Assembly (NCBI GenBank): GCA_035079385.1
Contig: JAVHKY010000005.1
Span: forward strand, 5,146,001-5,210,000
DNA: 64,000 nucleotides
Direction: 5' to 3'
From: Aspidiotus rigidus
Lineage: Eukaryota; Arthropoda; Insecta; Hemiptera; Diaspididae
The notes beneath the pieces were generated by a model. That model was not told the origin of the DNA, searched no databases, and saw nothing but the letters and a program-made list of their open reading frames with translations. The translations under genes and the position numbers were made by a program. This document shows, piece after piece, positions 9,566-20,015 of this stretch. Each line of letters starts with the position of its first letter. Position 1 is the stretch's first letter.

Positions 9566-10678
9566 ATGTCATCGACTGTAATCAAAGAGAGCCCGAACGC
9601 GATTCCCGCCGATGTACTTCTTGCTGAAAAAACCCTGGAAATTATTAGGGTGATGGAAATGTCTCTTCATATTCTTAAAACGAGATTCAATGATAATCCT
9701 GATCAGTGGATGAAGGCTATGTTTCATGTTCTGAAATTGAGAAATCTCGAGTACCTACGGGAAGAATGTCATGTCCATTCTGAATCGGAATCACTCTGTC
9801 AGAAAGTGCACGACAACATAACTCGGATGTATTCAGAAATTGAAGCTCAGAAACAAAGTAATAGAGAATGTGATATTAGAAGTCGTGACGATTTCATCTC
9901 GACCGCCAGTTCGTTGACCACACTATTCAGAAAGTTCACAAATTTGCTCGTCAAGACTGAGGATTCTTTTATTAATAGCGACATTCTTAAAGACATGAAA
10001 TTAATTTCGGGAAACATCACGAATTTTATTTCAAAATATGAACGAGAGAATGCAAAAAACGCTGGAAAGAATGAAATAATTCGGAAAGAGACATCATCCG
10101 CCATTCCGTGTAAAACTCCATCAACCGGTTCAACGCTTAATGACGAAAGTAAAATCAAGAACTCTAAACCAAATCATAAAGAACCTATTGTTACCGATGG
10201 TATCCCATATCTTAACCCAGTTTTCTCGACGTTAAATAAGAAAATTATAGCTAACAATACAGCCAAAAATGTTGGCGCGAGTACTTCAACTTCCACGACA
10301 CCATCGTTAGATAACTCGTCGATTCCCAAACCATGGAGATTACACGAAAGCGATCGATCACTTTCTGTCGATTCTCTGAATAAGAATCTTCCAATCACTT
10401 CTCTTGTGAAACAATTGAACTCATCTTTAGGCGATAAATCCGAAGCGATCAAAATTCTTAATGATCGTGAATTTTATTGTAAAGTATGTAACTGCCCAAT
10501 ATCAGCTTGGCAAAATGTGATAGCTCATATTCAGGGTAAACCTCATTCGAAAAATTTGAACTCGATGAAAGGTCAATCTAAGAAACAACCAACTGATGGA
10601 ACACCAAAAGCTAACGATGATGTCAGAGATGAAACGACACAGTCTCGAAGTACGAGCAATCTACATTTGGAATTATAA
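9566..10678 (+). CDS. U1-type (matrin-like) zinc-finger protein, uncharacterised
   Basis: Single coding exon, 370 aa. The ATG sits a few bases after a splice acceptor. The one recognisable domain is a C2H2 finger of the U1/matrin/zf-met type near the C terminus: C305-x2-C308-x12-H321-x5-H327, starting FYCKVC. Such fingers commonly bind double-stranded RNA or occur in splicing-associated proteins. Residues 1-130 look helical, with a plausible helix pair around MEMSLHILKTRFNDNPDQWM. Residues 150-290 are low-complexity, rich in Ser, Thr, Asn and Lys. I do not recognise the protein and assign no function. A canonical AATAAA lies at 10801-10806. Confidence 0.8.
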   Translation: MSSTVIKESPNAIPADVLLAEKTLEIIRVMEMSLHILKTRFNDNPDQWMKAMFHVLKLRNLEYLREECHVHSESESLCQKVHDNITRMYSEIEAQKQSNRECDIRSRDDFISTASSLTTLFRKFTNLLVKTEDSFINSDILKDMKLISGNITNFISKYERENAKNAGKNEIIRKETSSAIPCKTPSTGSTLNDESKIKNSKPNHKEPIVTDGIPYLNPVFSTLNKKIIANNTAKNVGASTSTSTTPSLDNSSIPKPWRLHESDRSLSVDSLNKNLPITSLVKQLNSSLGDKSEAIKILNDREFYCKVCNCPISAWQNVIAHIQGKPHSKNLNSMKGQSKKQPTDGTPKANDDVRDETTQSRSTSNLHLEL

Positions 10679-10800
10679 TTGCAAACATCATTTTGCGTAT
10701 TAAATTTTGAGAATTTTCTTCAATTGTAAAAAATGGTTTATATTTAGATATTTTTCGAACTTTTTAATGACCGAAGCTCCTAGAGTTCTAATAATACTTC

Positions 10801-10806
10801 AATAAA
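10801..10806 (+). terminator. Poly(A) signal of the zinc-finger gene
   Basis: Canonical AATAAA 123 bp after the stop codon at 10678. A second AATAAA is found near 10875. Confidence 0.6.
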
Positions 10807-11308
10807 GTATACTTTCATTATTTAGTTTGCCTTGACGAATGGAAGTATGTCCATGTTTGAGAATATTGTTCTCAATAAAAGAGTCAACTCAGTACTCTGG
10901 GAAATTTGATCCTACTTCCTTGAATCTGACTGGAATTTTCAAGAAAAATGAAATTCTTTCACTGGCTTTTCTTCTCTCTTCACAACGGAGTACAACGAAA
11001 ACAAAATGATGTGGTTTCATTATTTCCTTCTAATCACCTAATAAGACAAATGTCAAATAAATATTTCAAATCGCGTGAATCATACATTTATTGTGAGTTC
11101 AGAATCGTTCATGGAAGAAGGAAAACTGTTACGTAGAACTCGGTATAAGATAGTACAAATAATACCTTTCAATAGCACAACATCCTGATTTCACGAATAT
11201 TATCCATCACATCAACTGGATAGCTTCAATAAACACTTCATAACCGTATCCAACTTCTATACGAACATCAAAAAGTTACGCATGCCGGTAAACTTCCAAA
11301 GAAGAGAC

Positions 11309-11746
11309 TTAACGATGATTGCGGATAGGCTCATTAAACTGATTCATATACATCAACATCAGCTTGATGTGGGCTTTAATTTTGGCACTATTGTTTCTTA
11401 GTGCATCAATGCGAGCATTTAAGCATTTTTTCTTCGCATCTACGAATAATAACGCTTCCTCTAGCGTAAACGACAGATGATATCCGTATCCTATATTCAA
11501 TAGTATTGATGAAAAATCTTCTACATTGGCCTGCATGAAGAAATTGCAACCAATATCGGATAGTAATTTAAATGTTTCTTCTTGGATCTTACATTCTTTC
11601 ATCGTTTCAATTACTTTCTCCAGTTGTTCGTACTCTGCTAAATCGGAATTGGCTCGATCCAATTCATCACAAATCGTCGCCAGATCAGCACGCAATACTT
11701 CGTTGACGTACGTTTCATACTTTTCTAATTCCTCTCCGGAAAACAT
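11309..11746 (-). CDS. UXT: UXT prefoldin-like protein
   Basis: Complete intronless frame of 145 aa (human UXT is about 157 aa). UXT is an alpha-class prefoldin-like subunit of the URI/R2TP prefoldin-like complex and a transcription cofactor. Diagnostic residues are the central GCNFFMQA block (human LGCNFFVDT), the GYGYHLSFTLEEALLFVD block (human GYGFFLELTLAEALKFID) and the closing IKAHIKLML. Two long helices flank the beta region, as in prefoldins. The 5' end faces the SDR gene at 12082 head to head. On the minus strand AATAAA lies at 11087-11092. Confidence 0.93.
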   Translation of the reverse strand: MFSGEELEKYETYVNEVLRADLATICDELDRANSDLAEYEQLEKVIETMKECKIQEETFKLLSDIGCNFFMQANVEDFSSILLNIGYGYHLSFTLEEALLFVDAKKKCLNARIDALRNNSAKIKAHIKLMLMYMNQFNEPIRNHR

Positions 11747-12081
11747 TATTCAAAGTGTGATCGTATTCAAATATTCAAAATATCGGGAAACAAACCCTGA
11801 ACAAAACCAAGGAAACAATAATATTATTCAACTCTATCATTGTAGTCTGCCCGGCTAGTCGTAGTCGTCTTATCACTTACGGCATGTTCTTATCAGACGA
11901 TAGTTCATTCATCGGCAGAAGTTCAGAAGCATGTGTTTCTCTTACGAGTTTCAGATAAATTACAGTATCATTAGAACAAGAGTGAAAATAACTTATCTAA
12001 TAAATGAGTATGCATATCCGGAAAATTCGAAGTCAAAAGTTGTTCTAATTTTCAATACTTTTATTTCTTGAGTGTTTTGCC

Positions 12082-14658
12082 ATGGCTCCTAAAATCAGTG
12101 GATTTGGCTTTTTTATGAGTCTGAGTGGGACATGTCTGGGAATTGGATTTGTAATCAAGTAAATATTATGATGCACAATTAGCCCTCATGATCTGAACAC
12201 TTTGAATTACTTTTTTATTCTTCCAAGTGTAAATCGTATGATGGAAAATGTTACAGAGATCGGATAGGAGGGAAAAAATATACTTACGACACTGATGCTG
12301 CCAAGAATAAACTGTTCATAGTAACTGGAGCAACCACTGGTTTGGGGAAAGCAACTGCCCACGAACTAGCCCTACGAAAAGCCAAAGTCATCTTAGCTTG
12401 TCGAGATATGCTCAAATGTCAATCGGTGGGTTTTAAAATTGTAATGGGGATTCGATCCTATTATAATTATATTGACGTAAATTCTTTGTCTAGGTTGCAC
12501 AAAACATTCGTTATTCTTCAAAAAATAAAGCAGTTGAATGTCGAGAGTTGGACTTGAGTTCACAGGAATCTATTCGCACGTTCGTCGAAAAGTTCAATGA
12601 AAGTATGATGTTATAAATCGAAAATATGATGAGCTATGATAGTAATTACAAGGAAAAGTCTCGTAATCACACCACTCAACTTTCGCTTTTCAAACTCATA
12701 ATGTTTATCAGAGAACACCCTTGACTTTTTGAGCGCGAATACGTAGTATTTCTTGCTTTCTTGTTCATTAGAAATTCTAGACAGTTGTTGCTAGAAGTAA
12801 TTCACTACATGCTACAATTTCATTGTTTCCACAGAATACAAAAAATTGGACGTATTAATTAATAACGCCGCTGTCATGGCTCCTCCACGGCAAACAACGA
12901 AAGAGGGAATCGAATTACAACTCGGAGTCAATCACATGGGCCATTTTTTGCTGACCACTTTACTTCTACCTAAATTAGAAGTATGATGATTTATTCCACG
13001 AATGTTGTAATATTAATTTTAGTCCAATTATCTCCATATTATTTTAAAACGCTGCACTGTTTTTTCTCGTGTCTTGACGGCTTTTGTTGAGCTACGAGGA
13101 TAGACAGGGAGGTATCACCACCTCCCTCCCAAACGGGAATCTAAAAATCGGAGACTTTGACCATTCGAGATGAAAAAAAAAACACTGTTAATAAGTATTG
13201 TCATATTTTTAATCTCTGTTCTTCATGGTCTGTATCCGCGAAATTTCTTCTATATTATCCCCGCTCCTTTCTCGAAAACAAAACGCGCTTTTTATATTTC
13301 CTTGATAAAACCTGAACTTTTTTCTATCAATTATGAAGATCAAATCCTTTCTATCAGTAAATAAGGTAATTCGACTTCAAGCCTTCCATTTTTGCATGAT
13401 GTCTAGAATGTTGACCCAAATTGACCGACCGGGACGAATCCTGGCTGATACTAAAATTAAAAGGATTGAAGGTCACCGAGCTGGGACTGTGGGAAGACTC
13501 AGTACATTCAAATGAAGTTATTGTTTCCTGGTATAGTTTGTAGCCTCGTTTCAAACCCGTTGGGATGACTAGTTTACGCCTACATTACTCTAATAAAATT
13601 ATTGTTCTATTTGCGCTACCACAAGACTAATACAACTCAATCTTGGAAAATGAAAAGAAAAAAATAATTTGTGATTTTAGGCTGGTGCTCCGAGTCGTAT
13701 TATAAATGTTACCAGTTTGAATTACAAAAATACCAAAATCAATAGAGAAGATTTTAATTCAGTGAAATCGTACAACCCGATGGAAGCGTACAAACAAAGT
13801 AAAACAGCCAACGTCATATTTACGATGGAATTAGCAAAAAGATTGGAAGGTAGGTGGAATTAATGTTTCCAATAATGTTGTACTTATAGTCATATTAGTT
13901 TTATAATTATCAAGATACGTTTTTCTGTTTTCTACATTATGTGCGAATTTTTATCAAAAAGTAGTGATCAACTAAAACTTGCAGGAACAGGAATTACAGT
14001 GAATGCGGTATACCCAGGTGTCACAAACAGTCATCTTATGAGACATTCTAGTTACTACAAAAGTTACCTATCGTCTATATTCATGAAACCGTTTTTATGG
14101 ATGTTTATAAAAAATGTCAAGCAAGGATCTCAACCTATTCTCTACGCTGCCATAGATCCTGAAATGCAAGATATATCAGGATATTTAATTAGGTACGTAT
14201 AGATTCCGTAACTGTACAAAGATAGAAAAAGTTAATTTCTAATACGAGCGCGTATCTGGGAGTAAAGCAAATAGAATACAATATCTGCATCGATTCGAAA
14301 AACATTTCTTCTGAAGCACTAAAAGCATTTTTATTTGCTCGAAAATATGAAATCATTACGTAAACTCCTCAAAGAAGTTTGGAATCCTTCTTTTTTCACG
14401 AGAGAAAAAAAAAACAAATAAATAAGTAGTAGAAGAAGTGAAAGAAGTACGAGAACGACGAAGGCGAATACAACCAGGGAAATTCTTCCTAAACCAGAAT
14501 AAAAGAAATGGTGCACTAGGATATTAAAAAAATTTGTATATTTCAGCACCAACTTCATAAAGGAGCGTTTAGAACTTTGTCCACAAGAAGATGAAAGTAC
14601 GCTCAAGTGGTTATGGTACGTGAGTAGGAAATGGACTAAATTAGCAGACTCCTCGTAA
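12082..14658 (+). CDS. Short-chain dehydrogenase, retinol dehydrogenase 11/13-like
   Basis: Seven exons (12082-12158, 12257-12425, 12494-12602, 12835-12980, 13681-13849, 13985-14192, 14547-14658) join in phase to 329 aa. An N-terminal hydrophobic segment ([19 protein letters not shown]) is a likely membrane or signal anchor. The classical SDR core follows: cofactor motif TGATTGLG at residues 49-56, LACRDM, an NNAA variant of the NNAG motif at 128-131, a catalytic serine in NVTS, and YKQSK (YxxxK) at 204-208, then VYPGV. The order and spacing fit NADP-dependent retinol/retinal dehydrogenases RDH11-14; the true substrate in this animal is unknown. The gene is head to head with UXT and tail to tail with POLE2 (88 bp between stops). 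Confidence 0.93.
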
Positions 14659-14717
14659 GAAGAAGATGACAATAGCGCAAGTCAGATACCACTCGTGCGT
14701 AGAAACTAAATTATTTA

Positions 14718-14730
14718 TTAAAAATAAAAT
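14718..14730. terminator. Shared poly(A) region of the SDR and POLE2 genes
   Basis: Between the two stops (14658 and 14747) the sequence TTATTTATTAAAAATAAAATC contains AATAAA in the plus direction and TTTATT (AATAAA on the minus strand). The convergent genes could therefore use the same 30 bp for 3'-end formation on both strands. Confidence 0.5.
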
Positions 14731-14746
14731 CTTTTCTTTTCTCTTC

Positions 14747-17208
14747 TCATTCAAATTCATTCATTTCACCGGTAACCTGACTGTCTTCAACTTGTCCAGT
14801 TGATGGTATGTATACTTTGAAACTATACTGACGCAAGGAAAATGAACTCTACAAAGATGGAAAAGAAAAATTCAGAATCATCTTTAACAAATCGATTAAA
14901 AAGATACAATCTGTACTCTTTACTTACAGGATTGAAAACGGTACAATCTTTCTGAGTGATACTGAACGGACTTCTCTGATCTGCCACGACTAAAACGTCG
15001 GGTAATGGATACAGCATCAGAGCCCATATTTCTCCCCAGTACACCGGACAAACTGATGGGGTTAAAGGTACTAAATAACATTGAGCTAAAACTGATTTAA
15101 CAAACTTTTAAGAAAAAAACAAAAAGGTGTCAGTCACCAAGATTTATAATCAACCTATGCATCCATTCTCAACATGTCATGGGTACTCACGTGCATCGAA
15201 ATGTCTCCAGACTCGGGATATTTAATAGAGTTTCTACACATTTTCGTGACGATATCTTCACGAAAAACACAGATTTCCTGGGTACAATATTGTATCCGAG
15301 TCGGATTGGTAGTGAATACACTTCGTGGAACACGTTTTGTGAATCCTTCAGTAATAAATGATGGTAGAGGAGGCCTACATAAAATTTTTCAAGTTTCAGA
15401 TTAAGATATTGTCAGTTCTCATTAAGATGAAGCAAAGTTTCAGACCTACCTGGGAAGAATATTAGCAAATGGAGAATCTGTTGGGCCGGCTATTATCACG
15501 AACGTAGTTTCCGCTAACAGTCTATCATATTGACTAATAATTTCGCCCAATTCCATTAATTTTTCGCGCAAAATATGGGTATGTTGACCACCATACGGTT
15601 TCGACAGAAAATTACCCATTAATACGATGGCGGTAGGTGAATAATCGTTGTACCCAGAGAATAACAATTTCAATTTTTCTATAACCTTTCCAAACAACAA
15701 TACAACGAGTTAGATTACTTTAATATGAGATAGTTTCTTTCCCATTTCACGATTTTCTTTCTTTCCCCATTCTTCTTCCTTTCTGGTATTGAGTTAATTG
15801 GTCGCTCTTAAAGTCGTTTACCTGACCATTTATCATCCGCAATTAATTTTTCTTTTTAAATATTTTCATTTTTTGCCAATGTTATTAATATTGTTTTAAA
15901 CTTTTTTTTCCAGTACTCTTGTCAAAATTGAAATTTTGCTTACAAAAAGTAGAATAAAAAAAAACTTACTTCAGGCTTATCTAACCAAATATCAGCGAGG
16001 AATACTAACATCGCTTCTTCATTCTCTTTTTCTATCTTTAATAATCTCGTCGAAGATTTAGGACAGGTATCTGATAATCCAGTAAAAGTATCAGCATTTC
16101 CAAAATAAGCACTGATGAAAAATAAGTTTCAGTCAATTTAATGAATAAATATTCCACCAGAAAATTCTCCCTTACCGACTAATTTTTCCAGATTCTGACG
16201 GGGGCATGGCTAAACCATGCACTTGAAGAGTACCATCGTAATAAACACCTTCGGCAAGAACCAAACTATTTTCTGTGAATAATCCAGGATGATAAATCTA
16301 TAAACCAAGCAAACTTCATTTTTTTTTTTGTTCTGCAGAATTCTACATGAAGAGGACGATTTAAAAAAAAATACCGCTTCTGATAGATCCAAGGGTAGAA
16401 TACCCGTCGGGTCTTCTAAATAATATTTTCCTTCTGTTAACTGGGATAAAAAACCAAAAACGATTGTCTTCACGGTCTGGCCACCGCAGCTTTTCAAATA
16501 ATCAATATTTTGTAACTTCACTCGATTCGAATCGTCTTCCGCAACACTGTTGGAATTCAATAATTCATGTCGCGCAATTCTTTGTTTCAAGATAGTGTAC
16601 CTACAACGAAATAATTCAGACTTAGATAGAATGTACTTCTGTTAAATCTTCGCAAAAGTACTCGCGATAGATTTTTTTTACCTAGTCTCGAATAAACTGA
16701 TTCGAGAATCGGCAGAATCAAATAATTTAGGTTTATAATCAACGGGCAAGAATTTTTTCGAATCATTTGAGTACGAGAAACCGGGTACTTTGAACACTTC
16801 TACTGTATTTATAACGTCATCGATAGAACTCGCTTCCAATTTACAACATTCCTGTAACAGCAAATTTTCAAAAAACGATCCAACAAAGAGCGTTCGACCA
16901 AAGTTAGATTCTCATACTTCTACTGCTGAGACAACATGATTTTTCTGAACAACTGGATCAGATAAAGACTTCTTTCTTTGCAGAAATTCTGTTATTTTGC
17001 CTAACCATGATAAGCGTTCGGAATGTCGCAAGGGTTGGAACTGAACGACTAGATAATCGCAAGCATCCCTGAAAAAAATCGAGGATTGGTACGACAGTTT
17101 AAAATATAATGCATAAGAACAGCTTGTATTTACTTACCGATTGATGCTGAGGCCATTATATTTGAAAGATGTTATGATCGTTCTTCTCAATTCTCGATCT
17201 TGTTCCAT
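14747..17208 (-). CDS. POLE2: DNA polymerase epsilon subunit 2 (B subunit)
   Basis: Non-catalytic B subunit of the leading-strand replicative polymerase. Ten coding exons in transcript order: 17138-17208, 16918-17068, 16682-16851, 16375-16600, 16176-16297, 15970-16111, 15450-15685, 15191-15374, 14928-15104, 14747-14848. All phases match and the sum is 526 aa (human 527). Recognisable blocks are [13 protein letters not shown] in the OB-fold, [14 protein letters not shown] and [20 protein letters not shown] in the inactive phosphoesterase domain, [27 protein letters not shown] and a C-terminal FKVYIPS...VEDSQ. The start is the MEQDREL methionine; an ATG five bases upstream is out of frame. Two E2F-type sites lie in the promoter shared with the PRR11-like gene. 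Confidence 0.96.
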
Positions 17209-17366
17209 GTCATAACCGGTGATAGAAGCTGTTAAAAAAGAACAATTATGTGAATTATACAATTATGACAAACGTCCTACGTCCACTCTTATTAAAAGAG
17301 TAATGCATGCACTGCACTAATAATGATAAACATTCTTATCACGAGTACACCACAAAAAATATGATG

Positions 17367-17377
17367 TTCGCGCCAAA
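17367..17377 (-). promoter_or_regulatory. E2F-type site, POLE2 side
   Basis: The plus strand reads TTCGCGCCAAA, whose complement is TTTGGCGCGAA, a full match to the E2F/DP consensus TTTSGCGC. It lies about 160 bp upstream of the POLE2 ATG, and POLE2 is a classical E2F target. Confidence 0.6.
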
Positions 17378-17610
17378 AAAGCTGAAGTCTGAAGAGTGCT
17401 GCTTATTCCCTAGAGAAGCGTTATAATCGCGTCACGAATTTACTGGATTATTGTGACCGAGTATGAGAAAAGGGACCTTTACACCACGTGAAAGAGGCCG
17501 ACCCGAGGTGTTTGGGCCCCGACCGGGACGGGACCGGCGTTGTTATCATTATCAAATTGCGCGATACTTCCTGCTCTTGGTGCCTTGGATTTTTGAACAA
17601 CTTCCGAACT

Positions 17611-17618
17611 TTTGGCGG
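17611..17618 (+). promoter_or_regulatory. E2F-type site, PRR11-like side
   Basis: TTTGGCGG matches the relaxed E2F consensus and lies about 135 bp upstream of the PRR11-like ATG (17753). Both E2F sites abut an AAAAGCTG string (17375-17383 and 17619-17627), suggesting a duplicated promoter module. Confidence 0.5.
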
Positions 17619-17752
17619 AAAAGCTGCAGCTTTATAGGTAAATTTATTAAACGAAGAGTCACTCATCAGTTATTGTTAGTATAAATGTGTCCACTGTCTA
17701 CTATATAAGAAGGTTCATATATTGTGGGAAATAAGAGAATATTTTATGCGCT

Positions 17753-19949
17753 ATGAGCATTTATTTAACTCCATGGCTACGAGATTTCGACGAAGAAACT
17801 TCGGGAAGTGAAGATTCTGTATACGTTACGCCGGAAGTTAGTTCTATTGATTCGGTTTTCAACAAAAATTTTTCTCCCTTATCTTGTAATGAATGCGACA
17901 GAAAATTAACGAAGATACATCGGTTAGATTGTCCAGTTGCCGTAAATAATATGGTCCGTCGTAAAAGGAAATTCATGTCAGACATCATAGGCGATAAGGA
18001 GAACTTGAAGATATCTCCCTCTAGTATAACCCGTCTTCGGAGATCTAACGACGGTATTCCGTTAAAATGTGTTACAACTCTTTTCAATCCTGATCGACGC
18101 TCAAATGAATTCCAATTCGAGAAGAACCTCCGTTCTGAACTTCCCGAGAAAATAAATATCATACCTCAAGTGAAGAAGGTCGACGAAGGGAATATCACTT
18201 CCGCCAAATCAACGCAAACCAATCTGTTTCAAAGATTGAAATTGATGCGAACATCGAAAACGCGATGCAGTCATTTAAATCGAAAAGAAGTATATGCTGA
18301 TGCAGAGACGATAGTTGTTCGAATTCCGGAAACGAAAGGTTGTGGACCAATTACGTTGGAACATTCCAAAAAGGTAGATATTTTTTCAGTAATTTAATCG
18401 TTATCTTTGATATCGAATATTATTTATTTGTTGATTTTTATTTTAGAAATCTCCCGTTGAGTCAAAGCAAAAATCTCTTTATGTTTCTGCTCGAACTTTC
18501 TCATTTTCGGTACTAAGAAAATGTCGGCTTGTTCAATTAAAACGAATTTTTACTCGTCCTGTTACAAGAATACGATCCTGCTACACAAAATATCTCCAAG
18601 TAAGTTATTACTCGACAGAAATTTTTTTCAATGGGTCTGTGTGCAGTATGTTTCAGTGCGAGAACACCGTCTACAAAATTTTGTAGAACAATGTATCTTT
18701 CAACGGTGCGTCCCTGTCAAAATCTTCTCATTATCTTAAATAGTCAAATTGTGTGAATATTTTACAGATATTCGTAAATAAGTTCTTAATTTTCTCTGTT
18801 TAAAAAATTTTTTTAGAAATTTCGTATGAAGCGTTACCAGTCTTTACATCCTTCGGTATGTGAGGACAATCATAATTTTACAAATGTGTCCGAAGCTCAG
18901 TCAGAAAATCTAGTTGAAAAAGAGAAACAAAAACTTCCCGCGACGCCAAACGTGCAGGATTTATTGCAAACTGTAATTTCAAAACTATCTTGTATGGAAC
19001 AAGAAATGAAAGAACTAAAAATCTTACTAAAAGAGAATAGTAAGTACTGTTGATGTATTTTCAGAATTGAACTTTAATAGTTCGTTGAGAATCGTGAAAA
19101 ATATAAACGTTCTTCTTCGTTTTCTTCGACTTTTTATAGAAAATTCGGGATCTATCACTTGTTTTCCTGGACCGCCTCCACCCCCTCTTCCGCCTCCACC
19201 ACCTCCTTTACCATTAAATCTTTTCAATCATGGTTCGACACCCAAGCGAAAAGTGGATTTAACGACGCCTGAAAACCAGCAGTTGGCTAAACGTCCTTCA
19301 CGTGCTCAAGAACAACGAGGCCAATTTTCTGTTACGGTGGAGGACCTGAAAAATGTTAAATTGAGGAAAATTGGAAATCAAGTAATTCAATGCTTTAATG
19401 ATCTAATGATAATTGTAATATTGTTTTAACGAATTTTAAATTTTGGAATTTGTGTACAGAAAATGAATCTTGGAAGGAACGCTATTAAGGAACCCATGTC
19501 TCTTCCATCTAAGCGTACACATACTATGAGATACAAACATAATTCTGTAGTCAATCAAGAACGATCCGATAATACAACAGCTGAACTTTTTTCTCCAAGG
19601 TATTTAAGATAGACTAGTCTGAAAGTTTCAAACTTTTTTTCTTGTAAAATTCAAATTTCAATTGGTAATGCATTCAATCAAAAATGTCAAGCAGTAAAAA
19701 AAAACTATTGAAAAGTTACCGATTTTGACCAATAGTCGGTATGGCTCATCTTTGTACCTTACCTACGAAACGCCTTGTAATTTCAGGAGTACAAGTATTA
19801 CAACTGAAACAATATTAATGGGTAGTCCGGAAACAACTCCAGGTACTTTTTTGAACCTCAATATATTCGAACAAACACCGAGACGAATAAAGTGTAGAAG
19901 TTCAATGTTACGTAGAAGAGGAGATCTACTGAATGATCCATCTACTTAG
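17753..19949 (+). CDS. PRR11-like proline-rich cell-cycle protein
   Basis: Six exons (17753-18373, 18447-18599, 18817-19039, 19140-19381, 19460-19599, 19787-19949) join in phase to 513 aa. A short predicted coiled coil (VQDLLQTVISKLSCMEQEMK) precedes a proline tract (FPGPPPPPLPPPPPPLP, about residues 341-357). Then follows VTVEDLKNVKLRK, which resembles the ITVKDLLTVKLKK segment of vertebrate PRR11. The C terminus has SPETTPGT and a basic LRRR stretch, as PRR11 does. A KEN box (residues 82-84) suggests APC/C-controlled turnover, and a CNEC...C pattern occurs near residues 45-60. PRR11 is a proliferation-linked protein. The family call rests on the middle and C-terminal blocks only; the N-terminal 250 residues are unfamiliar. 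AATAAA lies at 20010-20015. Confidence 0.65.
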
Positions 19950-20015
19950 AAATACTCCATAAATCTGAAAATTGTTTTCTTCCGAGGACAAATGTAACTG
20001 AAGCTGCCGAATAAA

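Noticed and set aside
13108..13127. GGGAGGTATCACCACCTCCC palindrome in the SDR intron as a regulatory site
   Set aside because: A 7-bp hairpin stem in an intron can easily occur by chance; nothing else supports a function.
17448..17684. Small proteins in the POLE2/PRR11-like promoter
   Set aside because: Frames of about 72 codons on both strands in a GC-richer promoter; no homology and no splice context.
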